From Emcibacteraceae bacterium (lineage in GTDB: Bacteria > Pseudomonadota > Alphaproteobacteria > Sphingomonadales > Emcibacteraceae), in the NCBI GenBank assembly GCA_041396985.1, contig JAWKXO010000003.1, positions 1 through 64,000 on the forward strand: a stretch of DNA of 64,000 nt. Direction: 5' to 3'. The notes beneath the pieces are model-generated. The model was not told where the DNA came from. It searched no databases and saw only the letters and a list, made by a program, of their open reading frames with translations. Positions within the stretch are counted from its first letter, which is position 1. Each line of letters starts with the position of its first letter. A program made the position numbers and the translations under genes. Shown here piece after piece: positions 44,065-53,563 of this stretch.

Positions 44065-46263
44065 ATGAAGAAAATACTCATTTTAATGCTACTGACTGTG
44101 GCAGCCTGCTCTTCTCAGGATGGCGGTCAGAATGAACAGGCAAGCAATGCGGGCACCCAATCTGGTCAAATGTCAGATGAAGTTGCCCGTTGGGAAGCCC
44201 AGGCAAAAAATATTACCATCATTCGTGATGATTGGGGTGTACCGCATATTTACGGTAAAACGGACGCTGATGCTGTTTTTGGCGTAATGTATGCTCAGGC
44301 GGAAGATGATTTTAACCGTATAGAAGTGAATTACATGAATGCTATGGGCCTTCTTGCCCAATCAGAAGGCGAAGACCAGATCTTCCGTGATTTGAGAATG
44401 CGCCTTTTCATCCAGCAGGATGATCTGAAAAAAATGTATGCTGAAGCACCAGACTGGCTAAAGAAACTTATGGATGCTTATGCAGACGGACTTAATTATT
44501 ATCTTCATACTCATCCTGAAACCAAAGCAAAGGTAATTAAGCGGTTTGAACCTTGGATGGCCCTTTCCTTCTCTGAAGGCAGTATTGGTGGTGACATAGA
44601 AAGTATTTCCATAAATGATCTGCAAAATTTTTATGGTGGCACTATGAAAATGGCGGAAGCACCACGCGATCTTGATCTGGAACCACGGGGCTCCAACGGC
44701 ATGGCAATCGCTCCGAAGAAAACAAAGGATGGTCATGCCATGCTTTATATCAACCCGCATACTACCCATTATTTCCGCGAAGAGGCCCATATGGTCAGTG
44801 ATGAAGGACTGGATGCCTACGGGGCCCTTACCTGGGGACAGTTCTTTATTTATCAGGGTTTCAGCGAATATAACGGCTGGATGCACACATCAAGCCGTGC
44901 TGACGTGATTGATGAATATGCGGAAACTATCATCGAAAAGGACGGGAAACTCTATTATAAATATGGTGACGAGGAACGTCCTGTGACTGTTTCCACAGAG
45001 ACTATCGAATATAAAACAGATACCGGTAAGGAATCCCGTGATTTTACTGTTTATCACACGCATCATGGACCCATTATCCGCTCTGAAGGGGATAAATGGA
45101 TCAGTGTTCAATTAATGAATATTCCACTGACAGCCCTTAACCAGTCATATACAAGAACGAAAACGCATAGTTATCAGGAATTTTTTGAGATGATGAGGCT
45201 TAAATCCAACTCTTCAAACAATACTGTCTATGCTGATAAAGACGGGAACATTGCCTATTTCCACGGTAACTTCCTGCCAATCCGAAATACAAAATATGAT
45301 TTTAATCACCCTGTGGACGGTAGCAATCCGGACACTGACTGGAAAGGCCTTCATACGGTTGAGGAATCAATTCACCTGCTTAATCCGGAATCTGGTTGGT
45401 TATATAACTCTAACAACTGGCCCTTTAGCGCTGCTGGACCGGGTTCCAGCCCGAAAAAGGCGGATTATCCAAGCTATATGTCAGTGAATTTTGAAAATCC
45501 CCGCGGTGAGCATGCTGTAGGGCTTTATCCAAAAATTAATGACTTTACAATCGACAGCTTAATTGAAGCCGGATACGACGGACTACTTCCATCATTCCAG
45601 CGTTTTGTACCGGTACTTAAAGCAGCCTATGATGCCGCACCGGATCCAAGCCTAAAAGAAGCTGTTGATATGCTGGTGGCCTGGGACAAGCGTTCCAGCA
45701 TGGATTCCATTGAAACATCACTTGCCCATCATTTTGGCAATGAACTTTTTGAATATGTTCCACGCGGTCGTGATCTCGACCCGTTTGATGTTTATGAATA
45801 TGCTGAAAAGCAAGTTAGCGGAGATAAATATCTGGCGGCTTTAAAAGCGGCAATGGACAAAATGGTTGCTGATTTCGGGTCATGGAAAGTCAAATGGGGT
45901 GATATGAATCGCTTCCAACGTAATGACGGCAGTATTGAGCAGACATTTGACGATAGTAAACCAAGTTATCCTGTGAAACTGGCTTCTGGCCGTTGGGGAG
46001 CACTGGCTTCCGTTGGCACCCGTCAGTATCCAGGCACGAAAAACTGGTATGTGACCAGCGGTAACAGCTTTATTGCCTCAATCGAGTTTGGTGATAAAGT
46101 TAAGGCCAAAGCTCTGATGGCTGGTGGTTTAAGCAGTGATCCGAACTCACCACACTTCTTTGATCAGGGTGAGATGTATGGCACAGGCGAGTTTCGTGAT
46201 GTTTATTATTACCGTGAAGATGTTGATGCACATGCTGAACGTCAATATCATCCGGGTGAATAA
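44065..46263 (+). CDS. Penicillin-acylase family Ntn-hydrolase, lipoprotein
   Basis: A 732-residue N-terminal-nucleophile amidase. The signal ends LLTVAACSS, a lipobox with Cys15, so the mature protein should be membrane-anchored in the periplasm or on the outer membrane. The N-terminal alpha chain starts near ITIIRDDWGVPHIYG. The nucleophile is Ser210 in LEPRGSNGMAIAP, where self-processing would occur between Gly and Ser. Family members cleave amide bonds of acyl side chains (penicillins, acyl-homoserine lactones, acyl peptides). The substrate is unknown. Confidence 0.87.
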   Translation: MKKILILMLLTVAACSSQDGGQNEQASNAGTQSGQMSDEVARWEAQAKNITIIRDDWGVPHIYGKTDADAVFGVMYAQAEDDFNRIEVNYMNAMGLLAQSEGEDQIFRDLRMRLFIQQDDLKKMYAEAPDWLKKLMDAYADGLNYYLHTHPETKAKVIKRFEPWMALSFSEGSIGGDIESISINDLQNFYGGTMKMAEAPRDLDLEPRGSNGMAIAPKKTKDGHAMLYINPHTTHYFREEAHMVSDEGLDAYGALTWGQFFIYQGFSEYNGWMHTSSRADVIDEYAETIIEKDGKLYYKYGDEERPVTVSTETIEYKTDTGKESRDFTVYHTHHGPIIRSEGDKWISVQLMNIPLTALNQSYTRTKTHSYQEFFEMMRLKSNSSNNTVYADKDGNIAYFHGNFLPIRNTKYDFNHPVDGSNPDTDWKGLHTVEESIHLLNPESGWLYNSNNWPFSAAGPGSSPKKADYPSYMSVNFENPRGEHAVGLYPKINDFTIDSLIEAGYDGLLPSFQRFVPVLKAAYDAAPDPSLKEAVDMLVAWDKRSSMDSIETSLAHHFGNELFEYVPRGRDLDPFDVYEYAEKQVSGDKYLAALKAAMDKMVADFGSWKVKWGDMNRFQRNDGSIEQTFDDSKPSYPVKLASGRWGALASVGTRQYPGTKNWYVTSGNSFIASIEFGDKVKAKALMAGGLSSDPNSPHFFDQGEMYGTGEFRDVYYYREDVDAHAERQYHPGE

Positions 46264-46289
46264 TTACAGGCATTTATAGATTATTAAAT

Positions 46290-46321
46290 TATGGGCCGGA
46301 CATATTAATGTCCGGCCCATA
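46290..46321 (+). terminator. Terminator after the first acylase
   Basis: TATGGGCCGGACA pairs with TGTCCGGCCCATA around TATTAA, with a following T-rich run. It lies 27 bases after the stop and 65 before the next start. Confidence 0.85.
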
Positions 46322-46385
46322 TTTATTTTAAAGCCGTCTTAAGGTATATTTTATTGTCATAAGATTATGGGTGAAAGTGCGTGCG

Positions 46386-48749
46386 ATGAATTTTAAAAAA
46401 TGGCTGGTTCGTATTTGTCTGACTATCGGGTTTCTTGGTCTGGTTGGTGTGACTTTTCTTTATATGGGGTTTCGGGCAAGCCTGCCGCAACTGGACGGGA
46501 GTGTAAATTCGGCCGAGCTGCAATCAGCCGTTAAGCTTGAACGGGATAGTCGGGGAAACGCCACTTTAAGTGCTGATTACAGAAATGATCTTTCATACGC
46601 TACGGGCTATCTTCATGCGCAGGAGCGTTTCTTTCAAATGGATTTATCAAGAAGACTGGCGGCAGGGGAACTTTCGGAGCTTTTTGGCGGGATAGCGCTA
46701 AAGACGGATATGACCAACCGCTTACATCGGTTTCGTAGTCGTGCCGTAGCAGCCATTAATGCACTACCTCAGGAACATAAAGTGCTGCTTGAAAAATATG
46801 TGGCAGGTGTCAATGCCGGACTTAACGATCTTGGCAGTAAACCATTTGAATATTGGCTTCTGGGGGTGTCGCCAAAACAATGGACCGTTGAGGACAGTTT
46901 TCTGGTGATTTACTCCATGTTTTTTACCCTGCAGGATTCAGGCGGAGGATTTGAATGGCAAAATTACCTGATAAAACAATCCCTTGATCCGGCACTTACC
47001 GCATTTCTGCTTCCGACCCGGACAAAATGGGATGCGCCGATCCAGCAGGATGATAAACCTTTGGTACAAACCGCTATCCCACCGTCATCAGTGCTGCCAA
47101 ATATCCAGCTGGCGTCGCTGGATTCTGATGACGACCCCATGCCCGGTAGCAATAACTGGGCCGTATCAGGTGATATTACAAAAACCGGGGCCGCTATGCT
47201 TTCCAATGATATGCATTTAAGTATTCGTGCGCCTTCTATCTGGTATAAACTGCGACTTAAGCTTAATGATGGTTCGCTTGATGTGACGGGTGTTTCTCTT
47301 CCAGGGACACCGGCAATTGTGGTTGGCAGTAATGGTTCAGTGGCCTGGGGGTTTACCAATAGTAATATTGATACGTCCGACATCATCAAACTTAAACTTA
47401 ACCCGCAAAATGCAAATCAGTATCTGACGGTAGATGGCTATAAAGATTTTGAGGTTGTTGACGAAGCCATCCATGAAAAAGGCGGAAACCCAATAACATT
47501 TACCGTTAAAGAAACGATCTGGGGGCCGGTAATGGATTTGCAAAAGGGTGAGACATATGTATTTCGCTGGGTTGCCCATGTAACAGGGGCAGTTAATATG
47601 GGGCTTCTGAATATGGAAAATGTCAAATCCGTTAAAGAAGCCCAATCCTATGCCGGGACTATGGGCATTCCGGCACAAAATGCAATGCTCGTGGATAAAG
47701 ACGGTAATATCGGCTGGACCATTTTCGGTATGCTGCCCAGACGAAGTGATGGTGATTATAGCGATATTATGGACTGGTCAACGGGTGATAAGGACTGGTC
47801 AGGATGGTATTCATCAGAAGAATATCCCAAAGTTTATGATCCGGATAATCATAGACTTTGGACCGCGAATGGCCGGGTTGCCAGCGGTGCCGATTTGGAG
47901 AAACTTGGCAGCAACAGATATGATCTTGGCGCGAGGGCGCAGCAAATCAGGGATGATCTTTTTGCACTTGATAAAGATGTTGTGGAACAGGACCTTTATA
48001 ATATCATGCTTGATAACAGGGCCGTGCTACTGACCCGCTGGCAACAGCAGCTTCTGAACGTGCTTAAAAATTCAGGCGATAGCGCGTTTGACCAATATAT
48101 CAGGGAAATTGAAAACTGGGGCGGCAAAGCCGATAAAAACTCGGTCGGGTTCAGATTGGTTCGTGATTATCGACGACAGGTATATGAAACACTGATGGGA
48201 AGCATTACGGCGCCCTGCGTCAGTTATAATGAAGAATGCAATTATGATAGTGCCACCAAATATTGGGAACAGCCGCTCTGGCAACTGGTCACAGAAACGC
48301 CGGATGGATGGTTACCTGCCGGATTTGATAACTGGCAGTTTTTCTTTGAGAAGCAGGCCTTTGATGCCTGGAAGCCGGTGATAATGGGTGAAGATGATCT
48401 GGAAAATTATACATGGGGCGAGCAAAATCGGGCAAACATAAAACATCCGCTTAGTGCGGCTGTACCGTTTCTGGGAATGATGACAGATATGCCGATGGAC
48501 CCGCAGTCTGGGGATACAGAGAATATGCCCCATATATCGGGCCAGTTTAAAGGCCAGTCAGAACGAATTGTCGTCAGTCCGGGTTTTGAGGAAAGAGCCA
48601 TCATGAACCTGCCGGCGGGTCAGTCCGGCCATCCGTTATCCCCATATTACGGGGCGGGGCATGAGGACTGGGTCAGGGGTAAACCGACACCCTTCCTGCC
48701 GCAGGAGACCAAATGGACGCTGGAATTTTTGCCGCTTACTCCGAATTAA
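46386..48749 (+). CDS. Penicillin-acylase family Ntn-hydrolase, membrane-anchored
   Basis: A 787-residue amidase, longer than the 44065 enzyme and only distantly related to it. It starts with a hydrophobic anchor or signal segment (about residues 7-28). It has YATGYLHAQERFFQMDLSRR, typical of the alpha chain, and the nucleophile Ser255 in PMPGSNNWAVSG, with GSNNWAV the classical family signature. ATG 46386 is preferred over an in-frame GTG at 46371; the choice is uncertain. It converges on and overlaps the ABC ATPase gene by 14 bases. Acyl-homoserine lactone degradation is one possible role, but not shown. Confidence 0.87.
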   Translation: MNFKKWLVRICLTIGFLGLVGVTFLYMGFRASLPQLDGSVNSAELQSAVKLERDSRGNATLSADYRNDLSYATGYLHAQERFFQMDLSRRLAAGELSELFGGIALKTDMTNRLHRFRSRAVAAINALPQEHKVLLEKYVAGVNAGLNDLGSKPFEYWLLGVSPKQWTVEDSFLVIYSMFFTLQDSGGGFEWQNYLIKQSLDPALTAFLLPTRTKWDAPIQQDDKPLVQTAIPPSSVLPNIQLASLDSDDDPMPGSNNWAVSGDITKTGAAMLSNDMHLSIRAPSIWYKLRLKLNDGSLDVTGVSLPGTPAIVVGSNGSVAWGFTNSNIDTSDIIKLKLNPQNANQYLTVDGYKDFEVVDEAIHEKGGNPITFTVKETIWGPVMDLQKGETYVFRWVAHVTGAVNMGLLNMENVKSVKEAQSYAGTMGIPAQNAMLVDKDGNIGWTIFGMLPRRSDGDYSDIMDWSTGDKDWSGWYSSEEYPKVYDPDNHRLWTANGRVASGADLEKLGSNRYDLGARAQQIRDDLFALDKDVVEQDLYNIMLDNRAVLLTRWQQQLLNVLKNSGDSAFDQYIREIENWGGKADKNSVGFRLVRDYRRQVYETLMGSITAPCVSYNEECNYDSATKYWEQPLWQLVTETPDGWLPAGFDNWQFFFEKQAFDAWKPVIMGEDDLENYTWGEQNRANIKHPLSAAVPFLGMMTDMPMDPQSGDTENMPHISGQFKGQSERIVVSPGFEERAIMNLPAGQSGHPLSPYYGAGHEDWVRGKPTPFLPQETKWTLEFLPLTPN

Positions 48750-49518
48750 GAAGCTTGTCAGCAATGATGAAATTATCGCCATCTTTATCAAACCGGCGTG
48801 CTTTGATCTTATAAGTGTTTTGCAGGTTTTTATCGCTCAGAACGTCACCCGGCTTGCCTGAGGCTACAATCTTTCCTTTATCGAGCAATATAAGGTCGTC
48901 ACAATATTTCTGTGCAAAATTCAGATCGTGAATAATCAGCAAGACACCATGACCATTCTTGGTCAATTCTTTTAAAATATTGAGAATTTGAATCTGGTGA
49001 TAGGGATCAAGGGATTCAATTGGCTCGTCAGCCAGCAGGAATTCCGCTCCTGTCACAATGGCGCGGGCAAGCATAACCCTGGCCCGTTCGCCGCCGGACA
49101 GGCTTGTGGTAATTCGCATTGAAAGGTGATCAACATTTGTTTTTTTCATGGCTTCCAGCGTCAATATCTGATCTTTACGGGTCGTGGACTGCCACGGTGA
49201 AAGATGGGGAATACGTCCCAGTGAAACCAGATGGCCAACTGTAAGCGGCCAGTGAACGGGCGCGCCTTGTGCCGCGTAGGATATTTTACGTGCTCTTTCC
49301 TTTAGCGGCCAATCGGAAATATCCTTGCCATCCAGGGTGATTTCACCAGCACTTTTATCAACCACGCCCAAAATAGATTTTAACAGAATAGATTTTCCGG
49401 CACCATTCGGGCCTATAAGTCCAACCAGTCTGCCGCTGCTGATGTCAAAGCTGACATCCGATAATATTTTCTGCCCTTCAAGGGAAACAAGCAGATTTCT
49501 AATGCTTAAGTGGCTCAT
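48736..49518 (-). CDS. btuD: Cobalamin ABC transporter ATP-binding protein BtuD-like
   Basis: A 260-residue FecE/BtuD-type ATPase. Walker A GLIGPNGAGKSILLKSILG, signature LSGGERARVMLARAIV, Walker B EFLLADEPIESLD and the switch His in LLIIHDLN are all present. It is the last gene of the operon after btuB, btuF and btuC, which share a cobalamin riboswitch. Its start overlaps the permease stop by 4 bases (ATGA). Confidence 0.88.
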   Translation of the reverse strand: MSHLSIRNLLVSLEGQKILSDVSFDISSGRLVGLIGPNGAGKSILLKSILGVVDKSAGEITLDGKDISDWPLKERARKISYAAQGAPVHWPLTVGHLVSLGRIPHLSPWQSTTRKDQILTLEAMKKTNVDHLSMRITTSLSGGERARVMLARAIVTGAEFLLADEPIESLDPYHQIQILNILKELTKNGHGVLLIIHDLNFAQKYCDDLILLDKGKIVASGKPGDVLSDKNLQNTYKIKARRFDKDGDNFIIADKLLNSE

Positions 49519-50519
49519 CTCATTTCCTTTCTCGTTTTATAAACGATGTAAAGGAACATTGGGGCCCCGATTATGGCAGTCACCACGCCCAGCCGCAGTT
49601 GCCCATAGCCGAATGGTAGACGGGTGAGTAAGTCCGCGGAGATAAGAAGTATGGCCCCGAGCAGGGCTGAGGGAAATAGTAATCTTCCCGGCGCATAACC
49701 GATGAGCCGGCGGACAATATGGGGAACCACAAGGCCGACAAAGCCAATGGCGCCGCAGGCGGCAACCACGGCCCCTACCGATAGGGCGCCGCCCAGAATG
49801 ATTTGAAGTTGCATGCGTTTGGTATCAATGCCAAGTGATCTTGCCGTATCATCACCAAGACTTGTGGCATCAAGACCATTTGAAATTCCCAAATGCAGGG
49901 CCCAGCCCAACAAAATAAACGGCAGCGAAATTGAAATGTCTGAAATGGTTCTGTTTTCAAGGGATCCCAGCATCCACATGATCATATCCTGCAATGTCAT
50001 TGGATTTGGCGCAAAATTCATGGTCAGGGATATAGCGGCGGTGGATAGGGAACTGATACCGATCCCGGCGAGGATCAGGGTCAGAACGCTACTGTCCCGC
50101 ATTGAAATAAGCACCAGAATTGCTGTAGATACCAATGCGCCAAAGATGGCCATCAGCTGAATGGCGGCCGGAAATATGGAAGAAAGCCCAAAATAAATGG
50201 CGATGACAGCACCAAGTGCAGAGGTCGAGGTAACCCCGATTATTCCCGGGTCTGCCAGCGGATTTCTCAGCATGCCCTGAAGCGATGCACCGGACAGGCC
50301 AAGTGTGGCACCGGCAAGGATACCCATAAGTACCCGGGGCAATCTGAGATCAACGACGATGATCGATACGGCCCCTGTCCCCTGCCCGAATAATGCCTCT
50401 ATAACTTCGGATGGGGATAATGATACGCTGCCAATAAAAAGAGACAGAAAAGAAATCAACACCAGACCAATGATCAGGGCAATATTAAAATTTCTGTATG
50501 GAAGAACCTTAACTGCCAT
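49515..50519 (-). CDS. btuC: Cobalamin ABC transporter permease BtuC-like (FecCD family)
   Basis: A 334-residue protein with about 10 membrane helices. Typical FecCD features: LRLPRVLMGILAGATLGLSG, GMLRNPLADPGIIGVTSTSALG and VAACGAIGFVGLVVPHIVR. It forms the channel with BtuD and receives cobalamin from BtuF. Its start overlaps the BtuF stop by one base. Confidence 0.88.
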   Translation of the reverse strand: MAVKVLPYRNFNIALIIGLVLISFLSLFIGSVSLSPSEVIEALFGQGTGAVSIIVVDLRLPRVLMGILAGATLGLSGASLQGMLRNPLADPGIIGVTSTSALGAVIAIYFGLSSIFPAAIQLMAIFGALVSTAILVLISMRDSSVLTLILAGIGISSLSTAAISLTMNFAPNPMTLQDMIMWMLGSLENRTISDISISLPFILLGWALHLGISNGLDATSLGDDTARSLGIDTKRMQLQIILGGALSVGAVVAACGAIGFVGLVVPHIVRRLIGYAPGRLLFPSALLGAILLISADLLTRLPFGYGQLRLGVVTAIIGAPMFLYIVYKTRKEMR

Positions 50520-51388
50520 TATGGGGTCCTATCCTTTGACAGTAACGTCTTTTCCCCTTCATCATGGATGTAATCGGCAATTTCAATACTGAAAAGGCTG
50601 CCACAGGAAATCATGTCACTGGGGATTGACACTGTTGGAATTTCGGCCATGATTTTCTGAATTTCAGGATGACGGGTAAGGCTCCAATGGGACACTTCAA
50701 CATCGCTTTGACCAAAAAAACTTGTGACGATAAGATCAGGGGGATTCATAAGCAGTTTTTCAAGTGATAAAGGCTGCCAGCCGATAGTACCATTTTCTTC
50801 GGCAAGGGATTTAAACCCGGCCAGTTTTATTATGTTGTCAATATAGGTGCCCGTCCCACCCGTATAACCACTTGGTGTGATATAGGCAGCCCTAATGTCT
50901 GATTTTGGTAATTTTTCAAGCTTTGAAAGTCGGTCAATATAGTCAGTTTTTATCTTTTCGGCTTGCTTATGTCGGTTCAGCACTTCACCAAAATGCTCTA
51001 AATTTTTCAATAATATATCTGTCTCATAGCCATATTGGGGCGTATCCGTTTCTATGCCGTAATTTTTTAGTGCGGGCTGGATCATAAATGACCAGTCAGT
51101 GCCAAGCACCACATCCGGCTTCATCATGAGTATTTCTTCAACAGTGCCGCCATACTGTTTTAGTCCGGCTGCCCGATCACGATAAAATGAATTTTGATCC
51201 TTAGCATATTTTGAGACGGCTATGATCTGCTTTGGATCAGCAAGGGCAAGCAGATATTGATCGGCACAAAAATCCAGTGATACTGCCTTTGGTAATTCGT
51301 CCGCAAAAGTAAATAATGAAAAACAGGAAGTTGCAGTCGCAGAAAGTACAGCGAAAATAACACATCTGATTTTTGCGACTGCGTCCAT
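50519..51388 (-). CDS. btuF: Cobalamin-binding periplasmic protein BtuF-like
   Basis: A 289-residue substrate-binding protein with a signal peptide (residues about 1-28, ending FADE). It has the class III helical-backbone layout: SLDFCADQYLLALADPKQI, GGTVEEILMMKPDVVLG and LEKLLMNPPDLIVTSFFG. The start is ATG with GGGGA just upstream. Placement between btuB and btuC under a cobalamin riboswitch supports vitamin B12 or a corrinoid as ligand rather than iron siderophore or heme. Confidence 0.85.
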   Translation of the reverse strand: MDAVAKIRCVIFAVLSATATSCFSLFTFADELPKAVSLDFCADQYLLALADPKQIIAVSKYAKDQNSFYRDRAAGLKQYGGTVEEILMMKPDVVLGTDWSFMIQPALKNYGIETDTPQYGYETDILLKNLEHFGEVLNRHKQAEKIKTDYIDRLSKLEKLPKSDIRAAYITPSGYTGGTGTYIDNIIKLAGFKSLAEENGTIGWQPLSLEKLLMNPPDLIVTSFFGQSDVEVSHWSLTRHPEIQKIMAEIPTVSIPSDMISCGSLFSIEIADYIHDEGEKTLLSKDRTP

Positions 51389-51399
51389 TATTATATCCC

Positions 51400-53244
51400 C
51401 TAGAACTTTACCCGTGCTCCAATATAACCTGATCTGTCCGGTGTGCCATACTCAAATACCTGCTGATATTCTTTGTTAAACAGGTTATCAATCCGGCCAT
51501 ATAGTTCCAGCATTTCAGTAAGCTGATAAGAGGCCCGGAAGTCAAACCTTGTCCAGCTCTCCAGTGAAGCAGAGAAATCTTCTGTGCGAGACGTATAAGT
51601 GGCACTTAAACCAAGCTTCATCGGTTCAAGCGGTGACCAGATAATCTCAGCAAAAGCCGTATTTTTTGGAACCAGCAGTAATTGTGTGCCAAGACCTATG
51701 TCCTTGCTGTCGGTATACGTATAGTTGGCGTATACTGATATTGTGTCATTCAGCTCGGCATTCAATGAAAGTTCAATACCTTTTGATATGACCTTATCAA
51801 CATTTTGATACTGGTAGATAAAAAAGTTGGGATCAATCAGGACATAATTGATTTTATCCTTAAAATTCTGATGGAAATAGGTGGCCCCCAAAAGAACCTT
51901 TCCATCCAAAGCGGATTGTTCAATACCGATTTCCCATCCCTTTGAACGCTCCGGCATTAGATCAAGGTTGCCGTTAAACGGGTGGGTGAGCTGGGTGATG
52001 GTTGGTGCCTTAAACCCTTCGGCCCAGTTTGAGAAAATTTTGGTTCCGCTTTCTTCAATATAATAAGCGGCTGTAATGCGCGGCGTATAAGTATCCCCTG
52101 CCTGACTATGATCATCATAACGCACGCCGGCGGTAAAGGTCAGGCCCTTTATACCCTGCCAGTCAATTTCTGAAAAGGCGCTATCCATATTAAACTTTTG
52201 GGCATCCGTATTATTGGCTTCCGCTTCAACCTCTTCATGCTGAAGGCCGAATGATACACCAAAGGCGTCATCAATTTTGTAATGGCCGAAATAATCAATA
52301 TTTATCCGGTTGCTTTTTGACTGGGGAGTAAGGATATTGCCTGTTTCATCTTCGCGTAGTGTGTTTGAATATTGAAAGGAAAATGTGTTTATAAAATTTC
52401 CGTCCAACAATTCAAGATGGCTGCGTGATGCCAGAAGATATTCTGTGGTGTGATCAACCTTATCCGCATCCTGAAGTGTGTAAAAGGGTGGCAGATAGTC
52501 ATCAAATTCATTACGGCTTTTGGAAAAATGCCCGATAAATTCAGTTGAAAAATTGTCGGTCAACTGACTACCCACTTTTGAATTAAGGGATATGTTATGA
52601 AAACCGTCAGCTTCCATATTGCCGTTATTTTCATCAGCTTTTGAAATGCCGTCCGTGGTAATACCACGGGCCGCAAAATTAAAATGAAGTTTTTTGTCGC
52701 CACCATGAATATTGGCGCCACCGTTAAAGGTAGTATAGGAACCGCCCTCCACAAAGGCGCCACCGCCAAGGCCATCACTTCCTGAATTTGTAATGATATT
52801 AACCACACCACCCATTGCATCCGAACCGTATAAAAGTGACTGTGGTCCACGAAGTACCTCAATCCGTTCAATGGCATTGACATCATAATTTGCGAAATTG
52901 GCACGGCCATCGGGGGAGGCACCATCATTGATCTGAACACCGTCCATTAGAACAACGACTTCAGTCGTTCCGCGAATACGGAGCGACGAAACACCACCAA
53001 AAGAACCGTTCTGAGTTGCAGTTACACCCGGTATTTTTGTCAGAATGTCTTTTAAAAATACGGTTTGTGCAATTTCAATATCCTCCGCTGAAACCACAGA
53101 AATACTGCTGCCGATGTTTGATAGCGGTTTGTCGTAACGTGTTGCTGTTGTGACAATCACGTCCTCTGCCGTTGCTGCGTATAGGGGGAAAGATTGGATG
53201 AAGGCCGTAAGACTGACCCCGCTTAATATAATTGATTTTTTCAT
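51400..53244 (-). CDS. btuB: TonB-dependent cobalamin receptor BtuB
   Basis: A 614-residue outer-membrane receptor, the usual BtuB length. It has a signal peptide (ending YAAT), then a TonB-box-like EDVIVTTATRY, a plug with IPGVTATQNGSFGGVSSLR and IERIEVLRGPQSLLYGSDAM, and a C-terminal YIGARVKF ending in Phe. It is the first gene after the riboswitch, and the operon order is btuB-F-C-D. An 11-bp spacer lies before btuF. Confidence 0.9.
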   Translation of the reverse strand: MKKSIILSGVSLTAFIQSFPLYAATAEDVIVTTATRYDKPLSNIGSSISVVSAEDIEIAQTVFLKDILTKIPGVTATQNGSFGGVSSLRIRGTTEVVVLMDGVQINDGASPDGRANFANYDVNAIERIEVLRGPQSLLYGSDAMGGVVNIITNSGSDGLGGGAFVEGGSYTTFNGGANIHGGDKKLHFNFAARGITTDGISKADENNGNMEADGFHNISLNSKVGSQLTDNFSTEFIGHFSKSRNEFDDYLPPFYTLQDADKVDHTTEYLLASRSHLELLDGNFINTFSFQYSNTLREDETGNILTPQSKSNRINIDYFGHYKIDDAFGVSFGLQHEEVEAEANNTDAQKFNMDSAFSEIDWQGIKGLTFTAGVRYDDHSQAGDTYTPRITAAYYIEESGTKIFSNWAEGFKAPTITQLTHPFNGNLDLMPERSKGWEIGIEQSALDGKVLLGATYFHQNFKDKINYVLIDPNFFIYQYQNVDKVISKGIELSLNAELNDTISVYANYTYTDSKDIGLGTQLLLVPKNTAFAEIIWSPLEPMKLGLSATYTSRTEDFSASLESWTRFDFRASYQLTEMLELYGRIDNLFNKEYQQVFEYGTPDRSGYIGARVKF

Positions 53245-53374
53245 AATGATATCCTCATAAAGTATAAATTTTGCTCTATACTTGAGGATGAATGTGATGC
53301 CTCCCGTACAAAGCGAGTGATATCACCCGTACGGAAATTCCGCTCCATTCACTGACCCGGTAAATAGGTATGGC

Positions 53375-53531
53375 GATCAGACGGCAGGTTTCCTGACTTA
53401 TGGATACTCTCTCAGTCTCGCCTTCCCGAAATTTTCAGTGGCTTATGAAACCGAGCACTCCAATCACAGTTGCGGGTACAGTCACGGCATTCCGTGTTCC
53501 CTTTTACCCCCGAAGGGCACCATCTGGCTTA
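53375..53531 (-). promoter_or_regulatory. Cobalamin (AdoCbl) riboswitch
   Basis: Read on the minus strand, the leader has the standard elements in order: GGTGCCCTTCGGGGG, AAAAGGGAA with CGGAATGCCG, the core CCCGCAACTGT, GCCACTG, GGGAAGGCG, then AAGTCAGGAAACCTGCCGT. The last is the family's final consensus box. The segment 53281-53340, with repeats such as GTGATATCAC, is a likely expression platform that would hide the btuB start when cobalamin is bound. It controls btuB and the following transporter genes. Confidence 0.95.
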
Positions 53532-53563
53532 AGTGATACTCTTAATTAAAATGAAGATCAATA

